Of a DNA stretch of 64,000 nt, positions 33,951 to 45,258 are shown piece after piece; position 1 is the first letter of the stretch, and each line of letters begins with the position of its first letter. Origin of the DNA: Myrica gale (Eukaryota; Streptophyta; Magnoliopsida; Fagales; Myricaceae). The notes beneath the pieces were generated by a model. That model did no database searches. It was not told where the DNA came from and saw only the letters and a program-made list of their open reading frames with translations. The stretch covers positions 18,640,001-18,704,000 of the forward strand of contig OZ005606.1 in assembly GCA_963930655.1 (NCBI GenBank). The letters are read 5' to 3'. Position numbers and translations under genes: made by a program.

Positions 33951-34612
33951 TTATATGTAGGAGAGATTGTAAGAATATTATTCGTTCAACACTATATTAT
34001 TTCATCATAAGGATTATAAGAATTTCAACTATTAGCGATAGAAAACAAAAATGATGTATGATATTAGAGCATAGATAACTCCCAATACTTGAAATCTTCC
34101 TAAAATTTTTAATTAACAAGTCATGGAAGCATTTGTTAGTTAAGCGACCCTAAAAATTAGATTTAACATATTCGTAAAATATCAATAAATTGGGAAAGTG
34201 GAGAATAGTGCTGTCTCTAGAAAGTTGAGAAATCATGAGGAGCACCTGAGTTGCATATTGATTGAAGCTTGTTATCTTATATCTTCACTCCACAGGGCTC
34301 TACAATATTTGATAACGACAGACTGATCTAAGACTGCATTATTAATCATTGTTTTATCATCAAGAATGGGACTGAAGCTCTTAGCTTTTTTTTTGTTTGG
34401 TAAATTGTTTTTTCTTAACCTGTTTTTTTTGGGTTAATTGCTCGCGGAACCATCTGATCATGCATGGCATTTTCTTTGGCAGCTACTTAATAGATAAGTA
34501 CCTGCTGTACTTTCATGCTTTGGCACCTTTGATCCTATTATGTTAGGTGGAATTAGCACTTCCATAAAATAGGTATTGCTCGCATCACCTAATTAGATAA
34601 AAGAGTTGTTAT
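33951..34612. other. Unassigned sequence where MAP65 homology ends
   Basis: AT-rich. The MAP65 reading frame meets a TAA just upstream (minus sense) of the last recognised residues at about 33950. Nothing beyond resembles MAP65, a transposon end or another gene. It could be an intron, or a breakpoint that removed the 5' half of the gene. Confidence 0.5.
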
Positions 34613-35910
34613 TGTTGGAATCACGAGATTGACGCAACGGATAGGATCGTTAAAATCAGAGCAACCCAAGCGTTCTGCCTCCTTCAGATCCACGCACACA
34701 ACTTTGAGAGAGAGAGAAAGTCTAGAGAGAGAAACTCTCGTGGAATCACATTTCGTTAAAATGAAATTCTCTTTCTTCTCAACTGAGTTCTGAGCTATTT
34801 ATAATGGCTGGCTCAGAACTCAACTGCGTTATAACGTGAGATCTTTAGGGATCTCAAATCTCGGCCGTAGGATCATCATAAAAAACTCTTTTTCATTAAC
34901 CTCCTTATATTATGTATTCCGAATTTATGGGCTTCTACAAATTGTGATCATGTCCATTAACATATCACAATTGACCCCCGAGATAATTAATGAGATTATT
35001 TTTATGAAATCCCTTTTGCTAACAATTTTACGCTTATTTATCCTTCCACCATACTATATTCCATATGAGATAATAGGACTGAAATGATATTCACCGATTA
35101 AGTCCCTAGCTCATATAATTCTTAATTCTCAGTCTGTGCTTAGTTAGACTTCCAAAACATATCAAAAATTATTTTCGCAAATATTTACTTAATATATAAT
35201 ATAAGTAGAACTTGTGAAAATACTTTTCACAAAATCTCGCTGCGCAGCGTTTTTACAGGAGTCCAACAATATACAGACATAATGAATATACTGTCTCATT
35301 AAGAGACTGATGGATTCCATATTGATCAATTATACAAATTCACTTATTATGCACAAGACCCAACATTATCTGGAATATTTGATCTGCAAAGATTATCACC
35401 AAATGACTCAGTCAAAGCACAAGCACACAACAAACAAACTTGCATAACTCTCTCAGGTCTAAGGACAACATAAGCTAATTGTGCTACATACCGTTCTCTA
35501 CATCAGTGATCTTTTCCACAAGGTATTCATAGTTGATCCGGTTCAGTGCATATACTCTTACATTGCACCCACTCGTCTGATTAAGGTCACCACCCCAATG
35601 ACGGAGTCCATCATTCTATCTTATAGAGATACAACGAGCGTAAACCTATTTGTACATTATCATATACATCGGTCTAGAACAAAGTGAGTCAACAAGGATC
35701 CGAAAAGTCATATTCCCCACCTCCGATTCATTAATCATTGGCCTGATTTTTCTACAATGTTGCTCAATAATCTATGACATCTAATGTCATTATAAATATG
35801 ACATCTTATGTCATTGCATGTACCCAAAATAATATACAATTGATTAAACAATAATAATAATTATCTCATAATTATGCAAAATGATTGGTTTTGAGGGCAT
35901 ACATCTAACA
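34613..35910 (-). mobile_element. Solo LTR of the same copia family, older
   Basis: On the minus strand this 1298-bp piece starts TGTTAGATGTATGCCCTC and ends GATTCCAACA, matching the LTRs of the element at 23584 over its whole length with many substitutions and small gaps. It has only about two of the palindromic TGACAT/ATGTCA units instead of four. Flanks GTTAT/ATTAT may be a worn 5-bp target duplication. No internal sequence remains, as after LTR-LTR recombination. Confidence 0.9.
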
Positions 35911-36479
35911 ATTATAACAGTTTCTCGAGAGGAAGAGATAAAAAAGAATGGATGATGGGATCAAGAGGTTTAGTTGTCACTTTCCTGAGAAAAAAACAAC
36001 CAATTTAATCCACATGTAACAGTAACTATTGGCCAAAGCAAGATCTCCATTTAGGGTAAAGTAGAATCGACATGCTGCCAATATATCGAAGGGTCATAGA
36101 TTTTGATAAACTGTGCGCAATCTAATTGGAAGTGTACAAGTGTTATGTATGAACGACATGTAGTTCCCAAGGTATTACCTTCTTCTTGAAGCAAAAGAAA
36201 ATTTGCTTTATTCATCGGTATGGGATCCTTCGAAAGTATTGACTACATATGACAGTCTCTATGATCATTCACGAAACTACATAATTGTGTGGGTGCATAT
36301 CTTGTAAACCCATTCATAACATTTAATTATACAATCCTGTCTACACTTACTTCAGTAGCTCAAGTGTTAAGTTCTTTATTGAATAGATCGAGTTAAGAAT
36401 CCAAGATTGCATCATTGAAGAGCATGAAACTAGGTTAAGGAACACAAACATTAAATAGAATAGGGTCCAACTATTGTGT
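35911..36479. other. No gene recognised
   Basis: AT-rich intergenic or intronic DNA. No reading frame, RNA gene or transposon end was identified. Confidence 0.5.
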
Positions 36480-36535
36480 CTATTTCTCTTTAAATTGCAT
36501 CATGCAATTTGACCAGAAAATTGTAGAGAATCATA
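36480..36535 (-). repeat. Single arm related to the foldback element at 17.4 kb
   Basis: Inverted, the stretch reads CTACAATTTTCTGG then AATTGCATGATGCAATTT and AGAGAAATAGACA. This parallels the arm of the 17403-17592 element. The other arm is not found. Confidence 0.45.
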
Positions 36536-36730
36536 ATTCAATGAGTACTTTATATTGATGCATTCATGCTTATCTTTTGTGATGAAGCCTATACACAAGG
36601 GTCGTGATCATGTAGCATAGTTAGAGATGAATTTATGGGCCAAGGCGGGGGCCATGACTCCCTAGCCCTCTCTCCAAAATAATATCTGCACAAACAAAAC
36701 TAAAATCTTAATGGGATTTTTTAGGTGGAA

Positions 36731-37038
36731 CTTCTTTTTGCGCCCTCTAAACTACATGGTCAATGTCACTTTGGGGGCTCACACTACTAAGTTCTTCAGA
36801 TTGAGCCATCGAACTACCAATATTCATCGATGTGCTCTCTCAAATAAGGTCTAAGTATCAAAATCATGCCACATGTATAAATGAGTAATATGACACTGTT
36901 TTGACTGTCAAATCTCATTTGAGGGAGCATAGCGATGAATATTGGCATCTCGAGTGTTCAATATGAAGAATTTGGTAGTTTGAACCCCCTAAAGTGACCT
37001 TGACCCTGTAGTTTGGGACCCAAAATGACTTTTACCAT
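36731..37038. mobile_element. About 308-bp foldback MITE
   Basis: The two halves are inverted copies. The left has TTTTGCGCCCTCTAAACTAC, GTCACTTTGGGGGCTCA and AATATTCATCG. The right carries the same blocks inverted, such as CGATGAATATTGGC and CTGTAGTTTGGGACCC. No coding capacity. Edges are approximate. Confidence 0.75.
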
Positions 37039-37314
37039 TATTTTAAAATGTTTTTATGCTTCTTGAAACCACCAAAATATATATGAATTTGGATAATCGA
37101 CTCTTTTAAAACTAATTCTTAGCTTCATCCCTGAACATAAAATAAAAAATAAAAAATGCCATTTATTGGTAGAACTGCCGGTGGATATAGTGGCTATCGC
37201 TTAATCCACAGCTCCACGGCGATAGGAAATAGTGGGAATCGGTCCCGCTACCGTCGCTGCCATTATTAAAACTGCAACATTCTCTTTTGCTGCCATTACC
37301 AAACGCAGTGTGGT

Positions 37315-38350
37315 ACAATATTTTTTTAGGCTTGGGAATTGCTCGATCAGTACCTATCAACGAAAATATGCCTCAGACATACTCAGTGATAGCGGCCACT
37401 CAGGATCGTGACAAGGCACTCCTCAACGACCTTAGTTCATATCACCATCTTGTAAGCCGTTTGATCTATCTGATCATGATCATCACCCGATTTGATATTG
37501 TCTACACGCTGAATATATTAAGTCAATTCATGCATCAACCACGACAATCGATCCCATCTTGATCATGCAATCAGAGTTCTTTGATATATTAAATCTGCTT
37601 TAGGCAAAGGTTTTTTTTTATCCTCTAACTGTGACTTCCAAATTCATGCATATTCCGAATCGGATTCGACAAGTTGTTACCTCGATCCACCATAGGATAT
37701 TTCATCAAGTTTGGTGATGGCAGGCCATAGTTTTACACTCTTCTGCTGAAGCTGATTAAATGCCGTGCCATGATGTCACCTACACGCGAAATAATTTGGA
37801 TAAAGCTACTTGTTCATGACCTTATCGTATTACCTCCTTGACTGATGAAATTTTATTGTGACAACCAAGCTGTGCTTCATATTGCTAAAATACGATCTTT
37901 CACAAACGTACGAAATACATTGAGATAGATTGTTATATCGTTGGGGAAAAATTACAAGTCAAATTAATTTTCACGGCTCATGTTCCTTCCATCTTTACGA
38001 AAGCTTTGGGTCGTGAACAATTTCAAACATTTGTCTAGCATGAGTTGAGCATTCGGGACCTCCTTTGGCGAACTTGAGGGAGAGTATTATGCTATCAATG
38101 CTAACGGCTCAATTCTCATTGATGCCAATGGCTTTATTTTTATTTATTTTCCTCAGTGTTGCCGTTTTATAAGAGCTTTACAGACACTTGAATGCAGGAC
38201 ACGAATTCTCTTCTGCCTTTGAAGAAAATGGAAAGAGCTAGCCATGAGATCACATGATCTGCCTGCCTTTAATCCTTGTATGGCATCTCAATCATTATAA
38301 GAAAGTATGTAACCTTTCGTCTCATCATTTCAGTCCGTAACAAGATCGAT
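37315..38350 (+). mobile_element. Worn copia pol fragment with possible 3' LTR
   Basis: The translated pieces match the end of copia reverse transcriptase and RNase H of a different lineage from the young element: YHHLVSRLIYLIMIITRFDI and ILSQFMHQPRQS near 37435-37550, then HSSAEAD, TKYIEIDCYIVGEK and FTKALGREQF up to about 38030. A purine-rich GAGGGAGAG at 38077 may precede the 3' LTR. Old and broken many times; the 5' part is absent. Confidence 0.7.
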
Positions 38351-38749
38351 AGACGAGAGATCGAGATCCCTTTGGAGAAGGATTGCTCTTGCTTTTAAAC
38401 CAATTGCTTTTTTAACTTAAAATAAGAAACAAAAGTGACCGACGCTCCGAAAGAAAAGAAAAAGAGGGAGAGAGAGAAAAAAACACATCTCTCACGGAAA
38501 TTGTTTTTCCCACCATTCGAGATAAAAAGGTACGTAAGAGCTGATCCCTGTTCTATTGGTGCATCGGAGTTAAAAGTGTTTAACCCTTTGTACCATCATG
38601 TCTATCCATCCACTACAAGAAAAAACACTTTGTTATCACCCAAAGTACAAATTTCGTCAGCTAAGATTTTGGGTGACAAAAATCGGGTTGTCACCTAAAG
38701 CCTGTCAACAAAGGTTTTGGGTGACGATTTTCGTGTTCTGTCAAGCAAA

Positions 38750-39260
38750 ACCGTTCGGACGGTTTATAAACCCGTCCAAACGTTTTGGTGCCATACTGAC
38801 GAAATTCAAAATCGTCATGCCCAGTACAATCCAACCCTTCACATGAGCTGTGCGAACGTTATCTCTGAACGTTCCCATAACTCATGTGAACGATTAATCC
38901 AATGCGACGAAAATACATTTTGTCACGCAATAAACGTCCGCATCGTTGTATATTAACGTCCGAACGCTTATGTGAATATGTTCGGGCCGCACCGTAGATT
39001 CATTATGACTAAATTTATTTTGTCATCTGAAAACGCGGTTCGAACCTTTACGTATACAGTTCGGACGCGTTGTACGTTGCACACGTTCGAATGTTTTGGT
39101 GTATCGTGCACACGGTTTCTTAATTTAAGAACGTGTATACGTTATATACACCGTTCGGACTATAGCATTTAAAGCAAAGTGTTCGGACGAATAGTTATGC
39201 GTTGGCACGCTACAGCGAAAAATATCCGTGCGAACGACATGTAACACCCGTGCGAACAGT
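38750..39260. repeat. Left cluster of CGTCCGGAC/CGTTCGGAC motifs in the CACTA element
   Basis: About 15 degenerate copies in both orientations, for example CCGTTCGGACGG near 38751, CGTCCGAACG near 38955, AGTTCGGACGCG near 39059, CCGTTCGGAC near 39152 and GTTCGGACG near 39181. Subterminal repeats of this kind bind the TNPA-like protein in En/Spm elements; that role is inferred here. Confidence 0.75.
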
Positions 39261-39426
39261 TTTCTATATATTTGGATTAATTTAATTAAAATTTATGAAA
39301 TAATATAAATATGAAGATATTTACTACTCATAATATAATAAAATGTCTACAAATATGCAATCGTTATTAAAAGTAAATAAAATACATAATGGATAGGTAC
39401 TGAAAAAATAGTAAAAATATATAAAT

Positions 39427-40870
39427 TTACCCAAATTTTCTTTTGGGTGTCGAACGAGATTGCATCTGTCTCATTTGCTCCATCAGCTGCTCACGCATCT
39501 GCTCCGCCATTAGTTGCATCCTCCGTTCTTGTTGTTCCACTAGGTTCTTTTGCTGCTCCTGCATCATCTTCTGGTGCTCTTCGTCTTTTTTCCGTTGCTG
39601 CTCCGCCATCATCTTCATCAGCTCTTCGTCTTTCTTTCGTTGCTGCTCCTCCATCAACTGCAGACGCTCTCGCATCGTCTGCTCCATATCTGACCGCTTA
39701 ACCAGAAGCGCTTCATATTCCAACTGTCTAGCTCTCATCTCCTCAATCTGTAATCTGATCTCCTCCAATTTCCGGGACAAATCAACAGACGATGCTGATG
39801 AAGATGATCCAACAGACCGTACTGAAAGGCCTAAACCTCGCACGTAACCCGCTTTCGTCCCCAACACCTCAGTGAAGATCTTCACTTCGGTATATGACTT
39901 TCCCTTTGACTCGTGCTACAACTATAACGCCTTTATTTTTTCCTAAAAAAATAGAAAAGTAGATAAAAATAGTACATATGAAACATAAACGCATACAAAA
40001 GCATCATTAAAACTAACTTCACAACTTACAAAAGTTTCTCGTGCATCTTCTGAAGTCCACATGCCATTCTTAGTAGTATCTTTTTATAAAGCAACGAAGG
40101 ACTAATTTCATCAGATTCTGGATTTTTCTGTATACCAAAAGAAATATAGAACATGCATATAAAAATATCTAAGTCATTTATTTAAATAATAAATAATATA
40201 AATATAAATTTATTACTTACTAACAACTCTCTAGCGCGTTGGAAGTACCTCGCTCTTAATGTGTGTACAATCTTCAGCTTAGCTCTATTCTCCTTGTTGA
40301 TTGCACTTCTCCTCTGCATTGTACATTTACAATTGGTAACACAATTAAACATATGGCTAAAATAAACATTCAGATCGGAAAGAAAATCTTTTACATGAAA
40401 TTCCTCGCTTGTGAATAAATCACAAACACGAGCCCATTCTTCCTTGTTCATATCGGAATACGGGTGCTCCAACGCCTCTTCTTTGGAATTGAACACCGAG
40501 TAATGCTGGAACATTCTATTTTTGTGCGTCCTGTACACTGTGTTCATCGTTGACGTCACAGTGATGCGATCCTCGGCTCGGTCGTAATCTAGTTGGAAGT
40601 CATCTTTAACATATATAACAGTTAGAAACGTAAAAAAGTTTCAACAATTAAAATTTAATAAATTATACTTACCAACACTCGCTTCATCACATACGATTCA
40701 ATCTCGTCAGGGACCTCCTCCCCTTACTCGAGAGCATTGAGGACGCCTTGTCATCATCCCCAGTACGTCCATCAGGGATATGTACGGTCAGCTTTCCTCC
40801 GGTGCGAGCCTTGAGTAAAGCAATCCTGCGCTTACTACCTTGAACGTGTCTAATTCCGGACGTCGCTACA
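39427..40870 (-). pseudogene. Transposase_24-type (plant En/Spm-associated) protein gene
   Basis: Minus-strand exon-like blocks appear in family order. 40870-40690: a stretch with KLTVHIPDGRTGDDDKASSM. 40559-40200: TVYRTHKNRMFQHYSVF ... EEWARVCDLFTSEEFHVKD ... INKENRAKLKIVHTLRARYF. About 40120-40030: KDTTKNGMWTSEDARETF. 39885-39427: FTEVLGTKAGYVRGLG, then a 100-residue coiled coil very rich in Glu/Gln/Met/Arg with repeated EEQQRKKDEE, ending KRKFG. The blocks are separated by AT-rich introns with plausible borders. This family is usually encoded next to TNP2 and may bind the element's ends. Whether it is intact depends on splicing I cannot settle, so the pseudogene label is provisional. Confidence 0.65.
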
Positions 40871-41420
40871 AATGATGAACAATAAATTTAAAATTAAATT
40901 AAACATAGAGATTTAAAAGTCATAATATTTATTTAAAGATTGACGGGGTAAGATACTTACACGCACAACTACTTTGGGTGCCTACTGGACTGACTGTGGT
41001 AGGAGACGATAATTCATTCCTATCCCTAAGCGAAGGATCCGTGCGAACGACATGTAACACCCGTGCGAACGGTTTTTTGAATAAGTGTACCGAAATTATA
41101 AACGTAATATTAATTAACATATTATATTAAGTTCTAATAAATACAAATAACATAACTAAAATGACATAAAACATAATATGAACAAAAACATCAAATAAAA
41201 TTTATACATGTCCACAAAACTTAATATAAAATTAAATGTCTTCAAAACATAATAAAAAAAACAAAAGTAATAATAAAAGTAAATAAGGAAGACTACAAAT
41301 AATCATCATCATCATCATCATCCGTCAGTTTTAAGACGTGACGAAGGTGCTCCTCTATCAGCACGACCCGCTCCGTCAGAGGAAAGAGCTCAGCACCGGT
41401 TGCCACGCCCCTCAAACTCC

Positions 41421-41952
41421 TTAAGCACAACGACCTCCTTCTTCCACCCAGCGTCCATGTCGGCGACTGATATCAGTGACCATGCTATGGGTGGGCTGCA
41501 AGACCGACTGCATCCGCTGAGACAGATGCGTCATCATATCGTCCATCCAACTTGGTCGTTGTGGCCCAAGTCCATGGGTCGAGCTCTGCTCAGGATCCTC
41601 CCTCTCCATTGCCTCCGCGGGTTGCTCCTGTCGTCTTCCTCTAGCAGCCTGAGCGGCTTGCAGCGCTCGGCGTGTCTAGGCCATTGATTTGGAGAGCGTG
41701 GTCTTGTTGATCACCCCCAGTGGATGCGCCTTCGGCTCATCAGTGGATCAGTGGAAGCCAACCTAACCCCTCCTCCAGTTTCGGAAGCGTCCGACCCTCA
41801 AATGTGAGGTCGTTAAAGTCGGCCAATTTGATATCCCGTTCATCAACAATCGAGCGAGACATAATGATAGCTGTATGCTGCTCCACTGTCAAAGCTCGAG
41901 TGGAAGATTGCTCCTCATCAGCCTGGCCGCTGGTACGTGGACACTTACACAT
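41421..41952 (-). CDS. Uncharacterised CACTA-borne reading frames
   Basis: The frame at 41740-41952 starts MCKCPRTSGQADEEQSST and contains IKLADFNDLTFEGRTLPKLE. The frame at 41421-41609 starts MEREDPEQSSTHGLGPQRPS and shares RPSW.D....L....Q..L.PTHS with the protein at 43740-44141. They are on the same strand, next to the Transposase_24 gene, and may be 5' exons of it. Function unknown. Confidence 0.4.
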
Positions 41953-41959
41953 TTTTTAC

Positions 41960-44900
41960 TGAATCTGCACAAAATAACATTCGCACGGTTAGCACAACGT
42001 CCGAACGCAAAAGACACTGTCTGAACTTATATTAATACGTCCGGACATGTAATATAAGCGTCCGGACAATGACAAAACGTCAACGTATCGGTTTTGGATA
42101 TTCGTCCCAACCCTAAGAAGATAAAAAAACTATTTAAATTTAACATCAAAGGGTCCGGACTGCATTGAAAGACAGTCCGAACATCCCAACCCTAAGAAGA
42201 TTAAAAAACTATTTCACAATTTAACATTAAAGCGTCCGGACTTCCTTGAAAGAGAGTCCGAACATAATCAAAACGACAATGTATACCACCGAAACACTAC
42301 GACAAGAGTCCGAACGCCCAAACCAAAAGTTCGGATGCCCACATAATCAGTCCGAACGCTGTGTGAACGATGACCGAGTTAACTCAGCCATGGCAGCGTC
42401 CCTCCAGCTCCCCACTCACCCAAAAATTACACCAAAACACAAGCTAATATACTTAAAACAAACCTAACACTTAACATTATCAATGTCTACGTAAAAATCA
42501 ATCAAAAAACACAATCTAATATACAAAAAATAGAATTGAAATTCTATACATAAAACTATATAAAAAAAGAAGTTTTCACTACTAAAATCTTGTTAAAAAT
42601 AAGAAAAACATACCTAGATGTGATTAGATACACGAGATATTGATATTACGTCGAGATTTGTGAAGAAAAAACTTGAGTTTTGAGAGTTTCTTTGAAGGAA
42701 AACAAATGGTGTTCATGAAAATGACGAATTGTTCGTCTTTTTCAAAATACATCGATCGCGTCCGGACCCTATTATAGACGTCCGGAAAGAACTTTGCACA
42801 CGTGGCCCAATCATCGTACTCTGCATTAATGCCAAACTTTAAACCGTTTAAAACCGTTCGGCACAATTAAAACGTCCGGACGTGTCATTAACGCGTTCGC
42901 ACGTCTATTTCGTACGTTGCAATGAATTGACGCGACATGGAAGAACACGTTTGGCTGAATATACGGCGAATACCGTCCGGACTTCTGATACATGTGCGGA
43001 CGGAGACAACCATTTTAAACTTTCGTATAACGAAGACTCGTGTACGCCATGCGACGGTTTAGTGAACGTCCGGACTGTCTCACACACGTCCCAACGGGTA
43101 TGTCATTTACTTTCAGATGCGATGCATGAGTCTGGACGCGCATGTAGATATTGCTTATATAAAAAAAACGGCGAAGCACGTCCGGACTTCTATTAAACGT
43201 TCGGACTGGTACAACCGTTTTTAACTTTCGTATAACGAAAACACGTGTACGCCATGCGACGGTTACTTTCGATAACGATGCAGGAGTCCGGACACTCATG
43301 TATAGAGTCCGAACGGATAGCAGATTTATTTCACAATTAAATTAACACAATTTAATTTATTTCACCAAACCTAATTTATTTAAATGAGTTAATTTAAATA
43401 AATAATTTAATTTATTTCATTCAACTAAATATAATTACAAATATTTAAATTAATTTCTTTATTTTAAATACATAAAAAATATATGTAATTAATTATATTT
43501 TTATATTAAATATCAATTATAACTAATCATCAATTTAATTGTAACTACTTATTTAATTTTACGTAATTATCCGTTTAAAATGTAATAAATTTAATCTACC
43601 GAAAAAGATATAATTAATATAAAATATCAAAAATAATCCAAAACTGAATAAAAAGCAACAATCGTAATGTCTATTACAAGCTACAAACGGTCCATTAAAA
43701 CGATAAATAAATAACTAAGTTTAAAGTAGAAACAGAAGACTAGTTCAAATCACGAGCTGCGACTGACTCGTCCAAATCTTGTCCGAGGGCATCACGAACA
43801 TGCGCCAAATGCTCCTCCATATTATCCACCCGTTTGACGAGTGTCTGTAGCTGTACCGGAACTGTATGGACAGACTGTAACAATTGAGACAACTGTTCTC
43901 TCATCCTTATTAGTTCCCTCTGCATAATATTAAACTCTTTCGTTATAACCCTATTCGTCAGAGCAAGTTTCGTCTCTAGACCGGTCAAGCGGCATTGGAG
44001 CTCCATGCACAATGAATGTGTCGGCTGCATGATCGCCCGAATACTCTCGTTTAACTCCGCTAAATACGCGTCTGCCCAGGCTGGTCGCTCTGTCTGTCCC
44101 TCGACATTGGTGATACTTCTTCCAGAGTGTTCCATGGTCAACCTAGCAAAACCGTCCGAACATGAGCATAAACCGTTCGCACGACAGTCAAACTGCGTCG
44201 TTTAAATTTTAGGACGTCCGGACATAATAAAAGACGTCCGCACGTACAATAATAGTCCTGACGGTTGACAACAAGTCCGGACGCCGTTTCACGGCGTCCA
44301 AACGTGATTTGACGAAGACTACCCAAACAGACTAATTTCATAAAATAAAATACCATAACAAACTAAACAATCTAACAATCGACGTTATTTAATCGAAATA
44401 CATAAATAAAACAACATAACAAACGTTTTACCTGAAGTTTTTTGAGAAATCTGGAATGGAGAGTGAAAACCGAGAGAAAAGTAAGAGAGTGAGTTTGAGA
44501 TTTTGACAAAGTCTGTCAGTTTAATGTGGTCAGTAACCTTCCGAACGTGTTATACTAGCGTTCGGACGGGTTTCAACGGTTATACTGACACGTGGCCCTA
44601 TTAAATTTAACGTCATTAAATATGCCCGATTCGAAATGGTTCTAGAACTTATACAGTCCGCACGCTCTTTCTTTGTCCGGACTGTATCGATGTCACGTGT
44701 CTGAAGTTTTGCAACGTGGAAGCACACGATTCGCGGAAGATGCATTTATAATTGTGAGAACCTTTTTTTGTACCGTCCGAACTTGGGTATTTTTTCCGTT
44801 GGAACGTGGTTTATAACGTCCGGACTGAATTGAGTATTCTTGACGATTTTTAATTTGTCACTCTAGCCTGACAATTACTATTCGTTAGGTAATGTCCGTT

Positions 44901-45130
44901 CGGACTGTGTATCAACGGAGTCCAGACGGGAGTGTAAAATTGTGACGATTCTAATAGTCACTCAGTTACGACGATGTAGAATTTGTCACCCTGCATCGAG
45001 TCCGAACGGGTATCCTGAGAGTCTGGACGTTATATTTTTTTTTGTGACGGTTTTTTTCTTCACTCACTCGCGACACGTGTATGTCGTCACACCAGCAATA
45101 TGTCCGAACGGGGTTGTGACAGGTTCGGAC
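41960..45130. repeat. Right, larger cluster of CGTCCGGAC-type motifs
   Basis: Several dozen copies in both orientations, such as ACGTCCGGACAT near 42036, GCGTCCGGACAA near 42058, AGTCCGAACGC near 42350, ACGTCCGGACGTG near 42873, GTCCGGAC near 43185 and GTCCGGACG near 44275. The array stops about 130 bp before the right terminus. Density is far above what the AT-rich background would give. Confidence 0.8.
43740..44141 (-). CDS. Small coiled-coil protein of the CACTA element (133 aa)
   Basis: It starts with ATG at 44141 (MTMEHSGRSITNVEGQTERP) and stops at 43740. Residues 20-50 carry RPAWADAYLAELNESIRAIM and PTHS, shared with the frame at 41421-41609. Residues 50-125 form a heptad-like helix rich in Leu/Arg/Gln/Glu. 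No known domain was recognised. Its place between two clusters of the CGTCCGGAC motif suggests an accessory element protein, possibly DNA-binding or dimerising; this is inference. Confidence 0.4.
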   Translation of the reverse strand: MTMEHSGRSITNVEGQTERPAWADAYLAELNESIRAIMQPTHSLCMELQCRLTGLETKLALTNRVITKEFNIMQRELIRMREQLSQLLQSVHTVPVQLQTLVKRVDNMEEHLAHVRDALGQDLDESVAARDLN

Positions 45131-45258
45131 GATTTTGGAGTTCCTGAATGGTTTTGGGTGACGAAATTAATATTTTGTCATGGAAAATTGACTTTAGGTG
45201 ATAAAATTTTGGTTTGACACCCAAAATTTTATCACCTAAACCATAATTTCTTGTAGTG

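Larger units (their letters stand above)
38611..45258. mobile_element. CACTA (En/Spm) DNA transposon, 6.65 kb
   Basis: The left end is CACTACAAGAAAAAACAC at 38611. The right end is ...TTTCTTGTAGTG at 45258, giving an inverted terminal CACTACAAGAAA. A 3-bp ATC flanks both sides (38608-38610 and 45259-45261), the CACTA signature. Both subterminal regions carry repeats of TTTTGGGTGACAAA and GTCACCTAAA type. The interior holds a minus-strand Transposase_24-like gene and two coiled-coil reading frames. I see no TNP2-type transposase, so the copy is probably non-autonomous and moved by enzyme supplied elsewhere. Dozens of copies of a CGTCCGGAC-type motif fill 38750-39260 and 41960-45130. Confidence 0.9.

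Noticed and set aside
39443-39847. Plus-strand Ser/Cys-rich frame
   Set aside because: Complement of the coiled-coil end of the Transposase_24 gene.
38750-45130. CGTCCGGAC motif copies as restriction-like or CRISPR repeats
   Set aside because: Spacing is irregular, orientation mixed and units degenerate. Bounded by a CACTA element, so subterminal binding sites are the simpler reading.
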